DNA of 64,000 nt from Bradyrhizobium sp. AZCC 2262 (GTDB lineage: Bacteria > Pseudomonadota > Alphaproteobacteria > Rhizobiales > Xanthobacteraceae): NCBI RefSeq assembly GCF_036924535.1, contig NZ_JAZHRT010000001.1:4712001-4776000 (forward strand), written 5' to 3'. Below are positions 26,421 through 34,555 of the stretch, piece after piece. Positions within the stretch are counted from its first letter, which is position 1, and the number at the start of each line of letters is the position of its first letter. Both the position numbers and the translations under genes were made by a program. A model generated the notes under the pieces. The model was not told where the DNA came from and made no database searches. It saw only the letters and a program-made list of their open reading frames with translations.

Positions 26421-26540
26421 GTCGTCCCTGCGAACGCAGGGACCCATAACCACCGGCTGTCGTGATGCCGCGGCTGTGGCCTCAGCAAGTCCTAACAACG
26501 AACGACGGCGGCTATGGGTCCCCGCATTCGCGGGGACGAC
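26421..26540. repeat. Palindromic repeat, GTCGTCCCTGCG...GGGACGAC family
   Basis: The left arm GTCGTCCCTGCGAACGCAGG continues into GACCCATAACCACC; the right arm reads GGCTATGGGTCCCCGC then ATTCGCGGGGACGAC. Each arm also folds on itself as a short hairpin. Same family as 37450-37567 and 41065-41182. It separates the 2OG-oxygenase start from the DUF2848 stop. Confidence 0.85.
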
Positions 26541-26552
26541 ATGTGGAGAAAG

Positions 26553-27239
26553 CTAACCCAGCACCGGCATCGTAATCACATCATAGCCGTGACTGATCTT
26601 CCGCTTCAGCAAGGGATCTTCCAGCTCGAACTCGAAGCGATCAGCCGGGCGGATGCCGCCCTTGGCGGCAAAGGTGCCGCCGAACATGGCGCAGCCATCG
26701 GGCAGGCCCTTGCTGCCAAAACCGCGGTCGATCAGATCCTTGACCGGCAGCATGGCATCCAGCGTGCCCTCCTGATACAGCACCCGCGCGCCGTCGATGA
26801 CGGCCCAGGAGCGCAGGATCAGCCGGTCCCAGTGACCGATGACGTCCTCCAGCTCCCACAGCACGGAGGCGACCGGCTTGTCGCACATCTGCTTTGACAC
26901 CGTGACGCTGTAGGCTTCCACCTTGCGGTCGGTATGGTCGGAACCGCAGCCGACGAAAATGCGGCCCTGCCAGCCGATCAGCACGAACTCGACCTCGCCG
27001 CTGGAATTTTCGCCGCAGACCTCAATGCGATCCTCCAGGGTGATCCGCCGCGCCGAGCATCGGTAGTAAATCGGCGTCGAAGCCGGCCGCGCGATGCCGA
27101 TCGCTTCGAGTTCGGCGATGTGCTTGTCGCGCGCCACCGGATCGCGGCCGGTCCAGCCGGCGATGACGGCGTGGTCGATAGCAAGCGTCAGCGGCGTCAA
27201 CGCGCCCTTGTCGTCGACGTTGAAGGTCAGATCAAACAC
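26553..27239 (-). CDS. DUF2848 family protein
   Basis: The 228-residue protein is recognised as DUF2848, a FAH-like-fold family without a settled reaction that often accompanies amidases. Visible stretches are GWTGRDPVARDKHIAELEAIGI, EVEFVLIGWQGRIFVGCGSDHTDR, SYAVIDGARVLYQ-type strands and GCAMFGGTFAAKGGIRPADRFE (positions about 185-206). The N-terminus overlaps the end of the amidase gene by eight bases, so the two are co-translated. Its position as last gene of the AtuA-AtuA-like-amidase-DUF2848 operon suggests hydrolysis of the same substrate. Confidence 0.82.
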   Translation of the reverse strand: MFDLTFNVDDKGALTPLTLAIDHAVIAGWTGRDPVARDKHIAELEAIGIARPASTPIYYRCSARRITLEDRIEVCGENSSGEVEFVLIGWQGRIFVGCGSDHTDRKVEAYSVTVSKQMCDKPVASVLWELEDVIGHWDRLILRSWAVIDGARVLYQEGTLDAMLPVKDLIDRGFGSKGLPDGCAMFGGTFAAKGGIRPADRFEFELEDPLLKRKISHGYDVITMPVLG

Positions 27240-28581
27240 GGATGATATTCTCCATTCCGGCGGCCAATTCGAAAATACGGCGATCCGATCCGCCCGCCGC
27301 GGCCAGCATCAGCCCGACCGGCACCTCGCCCTTGCGATGCGCCGGCAGCGAAATCGCGCAGCCGTCGAGCATGTTGATCAGCGTGCAATTGCGTAAAGAA
27401 CGCAAATTCTGCGTGGTGAAGGCCTGGTCGTCGGCGAGGTCGGCGATCCCAGGCGGCGTATTCGCCGTCGTCGGCAGCACCAGCGCGTCATAGGGCGCGA
27501 TGCGCTGTTCCGTTCGCGCAATGAACGAACGGCGCGCCTTGAGGATGTCGATATAATCAGCCGCGCTGATGCCTTCGCCGCGCAGGATGCGGACGCGGAC
27601 GCGGGGATCGTAGACGTCGCCTTTGCTGGTGAGCAAATAGCGGTGCCAGGCGTAGCTTTCGGCGGCGGCAAAACCTCCCTTGCTGTTCATGACGCCGATA
27701 TCGTGAAATTCCGGCACCTCGATCCGCTCGATCAACGCGCCCCGGCGCGACAGCGTCTCGAGCGCACGCTCGAAGGTCCTTGCGACCTCCTCGTCAAGAT
27801 CATCCAGCGCGATCGTGGTCGGCACCGCCAGCCGCATGCCCTTGACCGGGCGCGGCTGCAAAGGTTGCACGACTTCATTGGCGAGCACGGCGTCGAGCAC
27901 CGCGCAGCAGGCCACGGTGCGCGCCAGCGGACCAATACTGTCGAGCGAGAACGACAGCGGCACGCCGCCATCGAGCGGCACCCGGGCCTGCGTCGGCTTG
28001 TAGCCGACGATGCCATTATAGGCCGCCGGAATCCGGCACGAGCCGCCGGTATCGGTGCCGAGCGCGCCGTAAGCCATGCCGTCGGCGATCGAAACCGCCG
28101 CACCAGAGGATGAGCCGCCGGGCACATGGCCGACGCTGCGATTCCACACGCTCTTCGGCGTGCCGTAATGCGGATTGATGCCGATGCCGGAATAGGCGAA
28201 TTCGGTCATGTTGGTGCGGCCGATGACGATGAAGCCCGCCCGGCGCAGCCGCGCCACCACAGGCGCATCGGCTTCAGCCGGCGCCGAATCCTCCAGCGCG
28301 CGCGAGCCCGCGCGGGTCACCTGCCCCTTGATGTCGTAGAGATCCTTGATCGAGACGGGAATGCCGGCATAGGGCGACGGCGCGGCGCGGGCTTTGCGCA
28401 GATGATCCATCGCGTCCGCCGCAGTGAGCGCGGCGTCCTTGTCGACGTGAATAAAAGCTCGTGCGCCCTCGCCGGCGGGATCGGCGATCCTTGCGAGACA
28501 TTCCTCGACGAGTTTGCGGGCGGTGGTGCGTCCCGCGTCGAGATCGGCAGCCAAAGTGGCGAGTGTCGGGTTAGCAGACAT
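27232..28581 (-). CDS. Amidase signature family hydrolase
   Basis: The 449-residue protein has the amidase-signature Ser-cisSer-Lys machinery: Lys79 in PVSIKDLYD, the cis-Ser region GGSSSG at 155-160 and the nucleophile Ser181 in GTDTGGSCRIPA. It would hydrolyse an amide or urea-like bond. YAGIPVSIKD, RTNMTEFAYSGIGINPHYG and YKPTQARVPLDGG are further family blocks. It is not a GatA (no gatB/gatC nearby and a differently built C-terminus). It overlaps DUF2848 and follows the AtuA-like small gene by 21 bases. Substrate unknown. Confidence 0.9.
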   Translation of the reverse strand: MSANPTLATLAADLDAGRTTARKLVEECLARIADPAGEGARAFIHVDKDAALTAADAMDHLRKARAAPSPYAGIPVSIKDLYDIKGQVTRAGSRALEDSAPAEADAPVVARLRRAGFIVIGRTNMTEFAYSGIGINPHYGTPKSVWNRSVGHVPGGSSSGAAVSIADGMAYGALGTDTGGSCRIPAAYNGIVGYKPTQARVPLDGGVPLSFSLDSIGPLARTVACCAVLDAVLANEVVQPLQPRPVKGMRLAVPTTIALDDLDEEVARTFERALETLSRRGALIERIEVPEFHDIGVMNSKGGFAAAESYAWHRYLLTSKGDVYDPRVRVRILRGEGISAADYIDILKARRSFIARTEQRIAPYDALVLPTTANTPPGIADLADDQAFTTQNLRSLRNCTLINMLDGCAISLPAHRKGEVPVGLMLAAAGGSDRRIFELAAGMENIIRV

Positions 28582-28602
28582 GATTGTCGGTCGCTCTCTT
28601 TG

Positions 28603-28923
28603 TTATTTGCCATCCGGCGCGGTTGAGATGTCGAGATCAAGCAGCGCCGAACTCAGCGATTTGCCGTGCGCATCGAGGGCCAGCGAGCGCGTCACGCCGC
28701 CTCCCAGCGCCTGATCCATCACGAAATTCAGCGCAGACAGATTGGGCAGTTCATAACGAACCACCTCGCCCTCGACAACACCTGCGAAATGCGATTTTAC
28801 CCGCGCGGCCGTGACCTGCTCGAGCAACAGCGGATAGTGCTTCGCGTCATAGGCAATAACGGAAATATTGGAGATGTTGCCCTTGTCGCCGGTTCGGGAA
28901 TGAGCGATCTCGCGCAGCTTCAC
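28603..28923 (-). CDS. AtuA-like small protein (separate C-terminal domain of AtuA)
   Basis: The 106-residue protein begins VKLREIAHSRTGDKGNISNISVIAY, the typical opening of the small domain found at the C-terminus of long AtuA proteins or as a separate gene beside short ones. I chose the GTG at 28923: GGGAG lies six bases upstream and it starts one base after the AtuA stop. A reading from 29214 would run antiparallel inside AtuA and is not credible. It probably works as a subunit with the upstream AtuA. Confidence 0.85.
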   Translation of the reverse strand: MKLREIAHSRTGDKGNISNISVIAYDAKHYPLLLEQVTAARVKSHFAGVVEGEVVRYELPNLSALNFVMDQALGGGVTRSLALDAHGKSLSSALLDLDISTAPDGK

Positions 28924-28924
28924 C

Positions 28925-30265
28925 TTATGCTCCCACAAATCGGACTTGCGGCTTTGCCAGCCCCCGCGGCAGCAGTACGGAAGCGACTGCCACCACATCG
29001 CGCGCCGATTTCCACGCCCCGCCACCCGCGGCTGGACCGTTGGTATAGAGCGTCTCGACCTCGTTGCCGATCCTGACCGCCTCGCGCAGGTTTTCCGTGC
29101 GCCCTGAAACGCGCACGCGCACCTCGTAAGGTTCGCCCGCGTGCGCGGAAACTTCAGGCCCGTGCAGGGAATCGACGCCGACCAGCTCGAAGCGCAATTC
29201 GCTCGCGGCGACATTGGTCAGCTTCAGCCGCTCGCGGACGATCTCCAGCGCCAGCCGCCCCCGCGCCAGCGCGCCGGGGCCGGCATAGGAGATCTGTCCT
29301 TCGCCGATATAGCTGTCGACATAACCGACCGAAACCTTCAGCGTATCGGTTCGCTTCGCGCCGCGCCCGCCGCTGACACGAACCCGATCGGGCCCGATTT
29401 CCTCGACTTTCACCTGCGAGAAATCCGCAACCACGTCCGGCTGGAAATATTTCGCGGGGTCGTGCACCTCGTACAACAACTGTTCCTTGCAGGTTTGCGC
29501 CGTCACCGCACCGCCCGACCCCGCAACCTTGGTAACGACAAGGCTGCCATCCTCGCCGACCTCTCCAATCGGAAAACCGAGCCGCGCCAGATCTGCCACG
29601 TCCTTGTAGCCGGGATCGGCGAAATAGCCGCCGGTGATCTGGCCGGCGCATTCCAGCAAATGCCCGGCGACGGTGCCCTGCCCGAGCAGATTCCAGTCGT
29701 CCATCGCCCAGCCGAAGGCATGGATCATCGGCGCCAGGAATAGCGCCGGATCGGATGCCCTGCCGGTGATGACGATATCGGCGCCCGCGGCCAGCGCCTG
29801 CGCCATCGACTCGGCGCCGAGATAGGCATTCGCCGACAACAGCCGGTTGCCGAGCTGCTTGATCGTGCCGTCGAACTCCATGATCGGTAGATCGCCAGCC
29901 TTGCAGGCGTCGAGCACGTCGTCGCCGACGATGGCGGCCACTTTCAGAGACGGCAGTCCGAGCGACCTGGCGATATCGGCGGTCTTTCGCGCGGCGGCCT
30001 CCGGATTAGCCGCGCCCATGTTGGTCACGATCTTGATGCCCTTGTCGGCGCAGACCGGCAGCACCGCGCGCATCCGCTCCTCGAGCAATGGATCATAGCC
30101 GCTGTCGGGATTCTTCATGCGCGCCTGCTGCGCCAGCGCCACCGTTCGCTCCCCGAGGCACTCGAACACGAGGTACTGGATATCTCCCTTCTCGGCGAGT
30201 TCGATTGCGGGCTCGATGCGATCGCCCGAATAGCCAGCACCGGACCCTATTCGTATCGTTCGCAC
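28925..30265 (-). CDS. Acyclic terpene utilisation AtuA-family protein
   Basis: The 446-residue protein belongs to the AtuA family: IRIGSGAGYSGDRIEPAIEL, YLVFECLGERTVALAQ, VTNMGAANPEAAARK, ITGRASDPALFLAPMIHAFGW and GHLLECAGQITGGYF. In Pseudomonas AtuA is required for citronellol/geraniol use, but its reaction is not clear, and many members lie in operons unrelated to terpenes. The start is a GTG at 30265 with AAGGAGA five bases upstream. It is the first gene of an operon that continues with the AtuA-like small protein, amidase and DUF2848. Confidence 0.88.
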   Translation of the reverse strand: MRTIRIGSGAGYSGDRIEPAIELAEKGDIQYLVFECLGERTVALAQQARMKNPDSGYDPLLEERMRAVLPVCADKGIKIVTNMGAANPEAAARKTADIARSLGLPSLKVAAIVGDDVLDACKAGDLPIMEFDGTIKQLGNRLLSANAYLGAESMAQALAAGADIVITGRASDPALFLAPMIHAFGWAMDDWNLLGQGTVAGHLLECAGQITGGYFADPGYKDVADLARLGFPIGEVGEDGSLVVTKVAGSGGAVTAQTCKEQLLYEVHDPAKYFQPDVVADFSQVKVEEIGPDRVRVSGGRGAKRTDTLKVSVGYVDSYIGEGQISYAGPGALARGRLALEIVRERLKLTNVAASELRFELVGVDSLHGPEVSAHAGEPYEVRVRVSGRTENLREAVRIGNEVETLYTNGPAAGGGAWKSARDVVAVASVLLPRGLAKPQVRFVGA

Positions 30266-30470
30266 ATTGTCTCCTTGTCGTTGCAAGCACCACGCGGCTC
30301 GCAACACAAATACCCTAGCGCGGAAAATTGCTGGCATACAAGCGCTGTGGCTTGGAGGAATGCGGCCATGCGGCAACGCCGCTGCTGGGACCGTTGACGG
30401 GGAACGGTCAATGGCGCATCAAGTTCGCAACGAGCGGGCTTAACCCGCATTCCCAAGGAGAATTGCCGAT

Positions 30471-30884
30471 ATGGCGGAGCCTGCGCGCGCTAAACCAAAA
30501 CCCACGCCGGAAACCCAGCATTTCTGGGATGGCACGCAGGCCGGCGAGTTGCGCCTGCAGCGTTGCGACGCCTGCGCCAATGTCTATTTCCCGCCGCGCC
30601 CGTTCTGCCCCTCCTGCGCCTCGCGGAAGGTTTCCGTGTTCAAGGCCAGCGGCAAGGGCACGCTCTACAGCTACGTGATCAACCACCGCCCGGCGGCGCC
30701 CGGCTTCACTCCGCCTTATGCCATCGCGGTCGTCGAACTCGACGAAGGTCCGCGCATGATGAGCAACATCATCGACTGTCCGCAGACGCCGGAGGCACTC
30801 GAGCTCGACATGAAGCTCGAAGTCGCGTTCGAGAAGCTCGACGACAAGATCACCCTTCCCCTGTTCCGTCCGGCGAAGGGCTAG
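30471..30884 (+). CDS. Zinc-ribbon / OB-fold protein (DUF35), thiolase partner
   Basis: The 137-residue protein has an N-terminal rubredoxin-like zinc ribbon (CDAC and CPSC pairs around residues 35 and 49) followed by an OB fold (KGTLYSYVINHRPAAPGF and PYAIAVVELDEGPRMMSNI). DUF35 proteins typically form complexes with thiolases of the SCP-x type and may bind acyl-CoA. The thiolase gene starts six bases downstream, so an obligate pair is likely. AAGGAG lies ten bases ahead of the ATG. Confidence 0.9.
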   Translation: MAEPARAKPKPTPETQHFWDGTQAGELRLQRCDACANVYFPPRPFCPSCASRKVSVFKASGKGTLYSYVINHRPAAPGFTPPYAIAVVELDEGPRMMSNIIDCPQTPEALELDMKLEVAFEKLDDKITLPLFRPAKG

Positions 30885-30889
30885 GCACC

Positions 30890-32029
30890 ATGCGCAAAAA
30901 TGCAGTCGCCGTCGTCGGCGCAGCCGAGACCACCGAACTCGGCGTCATCCCCAACATGTCGCAGATCCAGTTGCACGCGGATGCCGCGCTCAACGCCATC
31001 GCCGATGCCGGACTGAAACTCTCGGATATCGATGGCATTGCCACTGCCGTGGAAACCCCGCAGCAGATCGCGCATTACCTCGGCATCACACCGACCTGGG
31101 TTGACGGTACCTCGGTCGGCGGCTGCTCGTTCATGCTGCATGTCCGGCATGCCGCTGCCGCCATCGAGGCCGGCCTATGCAAGACCGTGCTGATCACCCA
31201 TGCCGAAAGCGGCAAGTCGATGATCGGTAAACTACCGCGCTCGACTGCGCCTGACAGCCTCAACGGTCAGTTCGAGTCGCCGTTCGGCGTCTACGGCCCG
31301 CCCAGCATGTTCCCGATCCCGGTGCTGCGCTACATGAAGACCTACGGCATCACCCACGAGCAGATCGCCATGGTCGCCGTGGTGCAGCGGGAATGGGCCG
31401 CGAAGAATCCGCGCGCCACCATGAAGGCGCCGATCACGGTCGAGGACGTGCTGAATTCGCGGATGATCGCCTACCCGTTCCGCATCCTGCAATGCTGCCT
31501 CGTCACCGACGGCGGCGGCGCGCTGATCCTCACTTCGGCCGACCGCGCCAAGGACTTTCCGAACAAGCCGGTCTATATCCTTGGCACCGGCGAAAGCGTG
31601 GAAACGCCGATGGTCAGCCAGATGGAGACTTTTGACAGCTCGCGCGCGTTCAAGGTCGCGGGACCCTTGGCGTTCAAGGAAGCCGGCATCACCCACAAGG
31701 ATGTCGATCATTTGATGGTCTACGACGCCTTTGCGCATCTACCGCTCTATGGCCTCGGCGATCTCGGCTTCATGCCGCACGAGGAAACCGGCAAGTTCAT
31801 TGCCGACGGCAACACCCGCCCGGGCGGCAAGCTGCCGCTCAACACCAACGGCGGTGGCTTGAGCTACATGCATTCCGGCATGTACGGCATGTACGCGCTG
31901 CAGGAGAGCGTGCGGCAAATGCGCGGCATCGCACCCGCCCAGGTCAAGGACGCGAAGATTTCAGTTTGCCACGGCGTCGGCGGCATGTTCGGGGCATCCG
32001 GCACGATCATCTTTACGAACGAGAAGTAA
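30890..32029 (+). CDS. Thiolase, SCP-x / lipid-transfer-protein type
   Basis: The 379-residue protein matches the thiolase-like family that pairs with DUF35 proteins: AVVGAAETTELGVIPNMSQ, SVGGCSFMLHVRHAAAAIEAG (nucleophile Cys region), LVTDGGGALILTS, YDAFAHLPLYGLGDLGF, GGKLPLNTNGGGLSYMHSG and CHGVGGMFGASGTIIF. It would catalyse thiolytic cleavage, or retro-aldol cleavage, of a beta-keto or beta-hydroxy acyl-CoA. The DUF35 gene lies immediately upstream and an SDR gene downstream beyond a palindromic repeat. The acyl group, possibly branched or cyclic, is not known. Confidence 0.88.
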   Translation: MRKNAVAVVGAAETTELGVIPNMSQIQLHADAALNAIADAGLKLSDIDGIATAVETPQQIAHYLGITPTWVDGTSVGGCSFMLHVRHAAAAIEAGLCKTVLITHAESGKSMIGKLPRSTAPDSLNGQFESPFGVYGPPSMFPIPVLRYMKTYGITHEQIAMVAVVQREWAAKNPRATMKAPITVEDVLNSRMIAYPFRILQCCLVTDGGGALILTSADRAKDFPNKPVYILGTGESVETPMVSQMETFDSSRAFKVAGPLAFKEAGITHKDVDHLMVYDAFAHLPLYGLGDLGFMPHEETGKFIADGNTRPGGKLPLNTNGGGLSYMHSGMYGMYALQESVRQMRGIAPAQVKDAKISVCHGVGGMFGASGTIIFTNEK

Positions 32030-32033
32030 CAAC

Positions 32034-32115
32034 CCGTCATTCCGGGGCGCGCGTAGCGCGAAACCGGAATCTCGAGATTCCGGGTCTGGTGCTTCGCACC
32101 ATCCCGGAATGACGG
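32034..32115. repeat. Palindromic repeat, CGTCATTCCGGGG family
   Basis: CCGTCATTCCGGGGCGCG at the left end pairs with CATCCCGGAATGACGG at the right, and a central AATCTCGAGATT is itself a palindrome. It lies between the thiolase gene and the SDR gene on the same strand. Confidence 0.85.
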
Positions 32116-32135
32116 GGCACAACAGGAGAACCCAA

Positions 32136-33050
32136 ATGGCAAAATCATTGCAAGACAAGGTCATCATCGTCACCGGCGCGGGCCGCGGCATTGGCCGCGA
32201 GATCGCGCTGCTCTGCGCCGCCGAAGGCGCCAAGGTCGTCGTCAACGATCCCGGTGTCGCCGCGGATGGCGCCGGTTCGAGCGCGGCGCCCGCCGAGGAG
32301 GTGGTCGAGGAAATCAAGAAGCGCGGCGGCACCGCGGTCGCCAACTTCGAGTCAGTGGCGGAAGCGATTCCCGCCAGCAAGATCGTGAAGACGGCAACCG
32401 ATCATTTCGGCAGGCTCGATGGCGTCGTCAACAATGCCGGCATTTTGCGCGACATGATCTTCCACAAAATGAGCGTGGAAGCGTTCGAGGCCGTCATCAA
32501 AGTGCACCTGATGGGCTCGTTCTACGTCTCTCACGCCGCGGCACGGATATACCGCGAACAGGAGAGCGGCTCCTTCGTGCACTTCACCTCGACCTCGGGC
32601 CTGATCGGCAATTTCGGCCAGGCCAACTACGCCGCCGCCAAGCTCGGCATCGTCGGCCTGTCGAAGTCGATCGCGCTCGACATGGGCCGCTTCAACGTGC
32701 GCTCGAACTGCGTCTCGCCATTCGCCTGGACCCGCATGATCGGCACCATCCCGACCGAGACCGAGGCCGAGAAGGCGCGCGTCGAGAAGATCAAGCAGAT
32801 GGGCCCGGAGAAGATCGCGCCGATGTGCGCCTATCTGCTTTCCGATGCCGCCAAGGACGTCACCGGACAAATCTTCGGTGTGCGGATGAACGAGATATTC
32901 CTGTTCAGCCAGAATCGTCCTCTGCGCTCGGTGCAGCGCAGCGAAGGCTGGACGCCGCAGACCATCGCCGAGCACGGCATGCCGGCGCTCAGGGGATCGT
33001 TCTACAAGCTCGACCGTTCCGCGGACATCTTTCCCTGGGATCCGATCTGA
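32136..33050 (+). CDS. Short-chain dehydrogenase/reductase, 3-hydroxyacyl-CoA dehydrogenase-like
   Basis: The 304-residue SDR has a Rossmann start (VIIVTGAGRGIGREIALLCA), a VVNNAGILRD loop and a catalytic Ser and Tyr/Lys in FTSTSGLIGNFGQANYAAAKLG. A C-terminal extension (VRMNEIFLFSQNRPLRSVQ) resembles the 3-hydroxyacyl-CoA dehydrogenase domain of peroxisomal multifunctional enzyme type 2. With the thiolase it could carry out the last two steps of beta-oxidation of an unusual acyl-CoA. AGGAGAA lies upstream of the ATG at 32136; a reading from 32109 would use repeat sequence. Confidence 0.88.
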   Translation: MAKSLQDKVIIVTGAGRGIGREIALLCAAEGAKVVVNDPGVAADGAGSSAAPAEEVVEEIKKRGGTAVANFESVAEAIPASKIVKTATDHFGRLDGVVNNAGILRDMIFHKMSVEAFEAVIKVHLMGSFYVSHAAARIYREQESGSFVHFTSTSGLIGNFGQANYAAAKLGIVGLSKSIALDMGRFNVRSNCVSPFAWTRMIGTIPTETEAEKARVEKIKQMGPEKIAPMCAYLLSDAAKDVTGQIFGVRMNEIFLFSQNRPLRSVQRSEGWTPQTIAEHGMPALRGSFYKLDRSADIFPWDPI

Positions 33051-33059
33051 GGTCGAGTC

Positions 33060-33149
33060 GTAGGATGGGGCAAAGGCGCATAGCGCCGTGCCCACCATCT
33101 ATCGATCATCGTCTTGGCGGTGGGCATATTTCGCTTTGCCCAACCCACG
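33060..33149. repeat. Palindromic repeat, TAGGGTGGGCAAAG family (diverged copy)
   Basis: TAGGATGGGGCAAAGGCGCA on the left and GGGCATATTTCGCTTTGCCCAACCC on the right are imperfect inverted copies. Related to the cleaner element at 57220-57313. It sits 3' of the SDR gene; the remaining 124 bases up to the next start hold no gene. Confidence 0.65.
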
Positions 33150-33273
33150 CATTGCTGCGCTGCCAAACCCAAGTAGCACCGCCATCTCTGATTGTTTCAC
33201 TACAGCCGCCTGCTTTATGCCGGAATGCGGGCAGATGTTTTTCCTCCCAACAAAAAATACACGGGAGGAAATC

Positions 33274-34440
33274 ATGACAACTTCGCTGACCCTTTCCGAT
33301 CCCCAACGACAAGGCGGCGGTTTTGACCGTCGCAAGATATTGACCGGCGCGGCCGCGCTCGCCGCCTCAGCCGTGACGATGAAGACGGCCTCTGCCGCCT
33401 CCGTCGCGCCGCTCGGCCAGACCGGCGCGCCAACGACTGCGTCGCCACCCCTGCCGCTCGGCCCGCTTCCCGGCGCCCGCTATCCGGACTCTCGCCTGGA
33501 GTCGATGAAGAAGCCGAAGGTTTCGTTCGGACCGACAGGCTTTCCGGCCTTCGCCGGCACCATGGCAGTCGAACGCGTCGCGACCGGATTCCGCTGGGCC
33601 GAAGGCCCGGTCTACTTTCCGGCCGGGCGATATGTTCTGTTCAGCGACATTCCCAACAACCGCATCATGCGCTTCTCGGAAGATGACGGGCACCTCAGCG
33701 TCTACCGCCAGCCGTCGATGAACTCGAACGGCAACACCATCGACCGCGAAGGGCGCCTGATCACTTGCGAACACAGCGGTCGACGGGTCACCCGGACCGA
33801 ACTCGATGGCTCGATCACGATCATCGCCGACAAGTACAATGGCAAGAAGCTGAACTCACCGAACGACGCGGTCGTCGCGGCCGACGGTACGATCTGGTTC
33901 TGCGACCCGGCCTACGGCATCGGCGGCTACTACGAGGGCATCAAGGCCGACGCCGAGCAGGACAAGAAAAACGTCTACCGGGTGGATCCGAAGTCCGGCG
34001 ACATCAAGATGGTGGTCGATGACTTCGTGGAGCCGAACGGCCTTTGCTTCTCGCCTGACGAGAAGAAGCTCTATATCTGCGATACCGGCTTCACCGATGG
34101 GCCGGACAACCCATCGCATATCCGCGTGTTCGACGTCGATCTCGCGGCCGGGAAGCTTTCGAACAGCAAGGTTTTTGCCGAGATACCCAAGCCCAGCATT
34201 ACCGACGGGCTGCGCTGCGATCGTGACGGCCGCCTCTGGTGCTCGGTCGGTTGGGGCGATCCGAACGAGGACGGCGTGCGCTGCTACACGGCGGACGGCG
34301 ATCTGCTCGGCAAGATCCACATTCCGGAAACCGTCGCGAACCTGTGTTTCGGCGGTCAGCAGCGGAATAGACTTTATATTTGCGGCTCGTCATCGCTTTA
34401 TGCCGTCTACACCAGTGCACAGGGTGCAATGAAGCCGTAA
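33274..34440 (+). CDS. Tat-exported SMP-30/gluconolactonase family protein
   Basis: The 388-residue protein starts with a twin-arginine signal (FDRRKILTGAAALAASAVTM, residues about 17-36) and continues as a six-bladed propeller of the SMP-30/gluconolactonase/LRE family: GFRWAEGPVYFP, VLFSDIPNNRIMRF, NGNTIDREGRLITCEH, LNSPNDAVVAADGTIWFCDP, PNGLCFSPDEKKLYICDTG and DGLRCDRDGRLWCSVGWGDP. These hydrolyse sugar lactones or related esters with a divalent metal. Folding before export through Tat is consistent with cofactor loading in the cytoplasm. GGGAGGA lies ahead of the ATG at 33274. Single gene; substrate unknown. Confidence 0.88.
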   Translation: MTTSLTLSDPQRQGGGFDRRKILTGAAALAASAVTMKTASAASVAPLGQTGAPTTASPPLPLGPLPGARYPDSRLESMKKPKVSFGPTGFPAFAGTMAVERVATGFRWAEGPVYFPAGRYVLFSDIPNNRIMRFSEDDGHLSVYRQPSMNSNGNTIDREGRLITCEHSGRRVTRTELDGSITIIADKYNGKKLNSPNDAVVAADGTIWFCDPAYGIGGYYEGIKADAEQDKKNVYRVDPKSGDIKMVVDDFVEPNGLCFSPDEKKLYICDTGFTDGPDNPSHIRVFDVDLAAGKLSNSKVFAEIPKPSITDGLRCDRDGRLWCSVGWGDPNEDGVRCYTADGDLLGKIHIPETVANLCFGGQQRNRLYICGSSSLYAVYTSAQGAMKP

Positions 34441-34450
34441 GCGGCCTTCG

Positions 34451-34536
34451 CCGTCATTGCGAGCGCAGCGAAGCAATCCATCTCAACGCGTGCGGATGCA
34501 TGGATTGCTTCCTCGCTTCGCTTCTCGCAATGACGG
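34451..34536. repeat. Palindromic repeat, GTCATTGCGAGCG family
   Basis: CCGTCATTGCGAGCGCAGCGAAGCAATCCAT and ATGGATTGCTTCCTCGCTTCGC followed by TTCTCGCAATGACGG are inverted arms. It lies between the convergent ends of the SMP-30 gene and ppc. Same family as 56445-56555. (Each arm is quoted in pieces; full arms span 34451-34482 and 34499-34536.). Confidence 0.85.
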
Positions 34537-34555
34537 GGTGAGGCCATCGCGCCCC

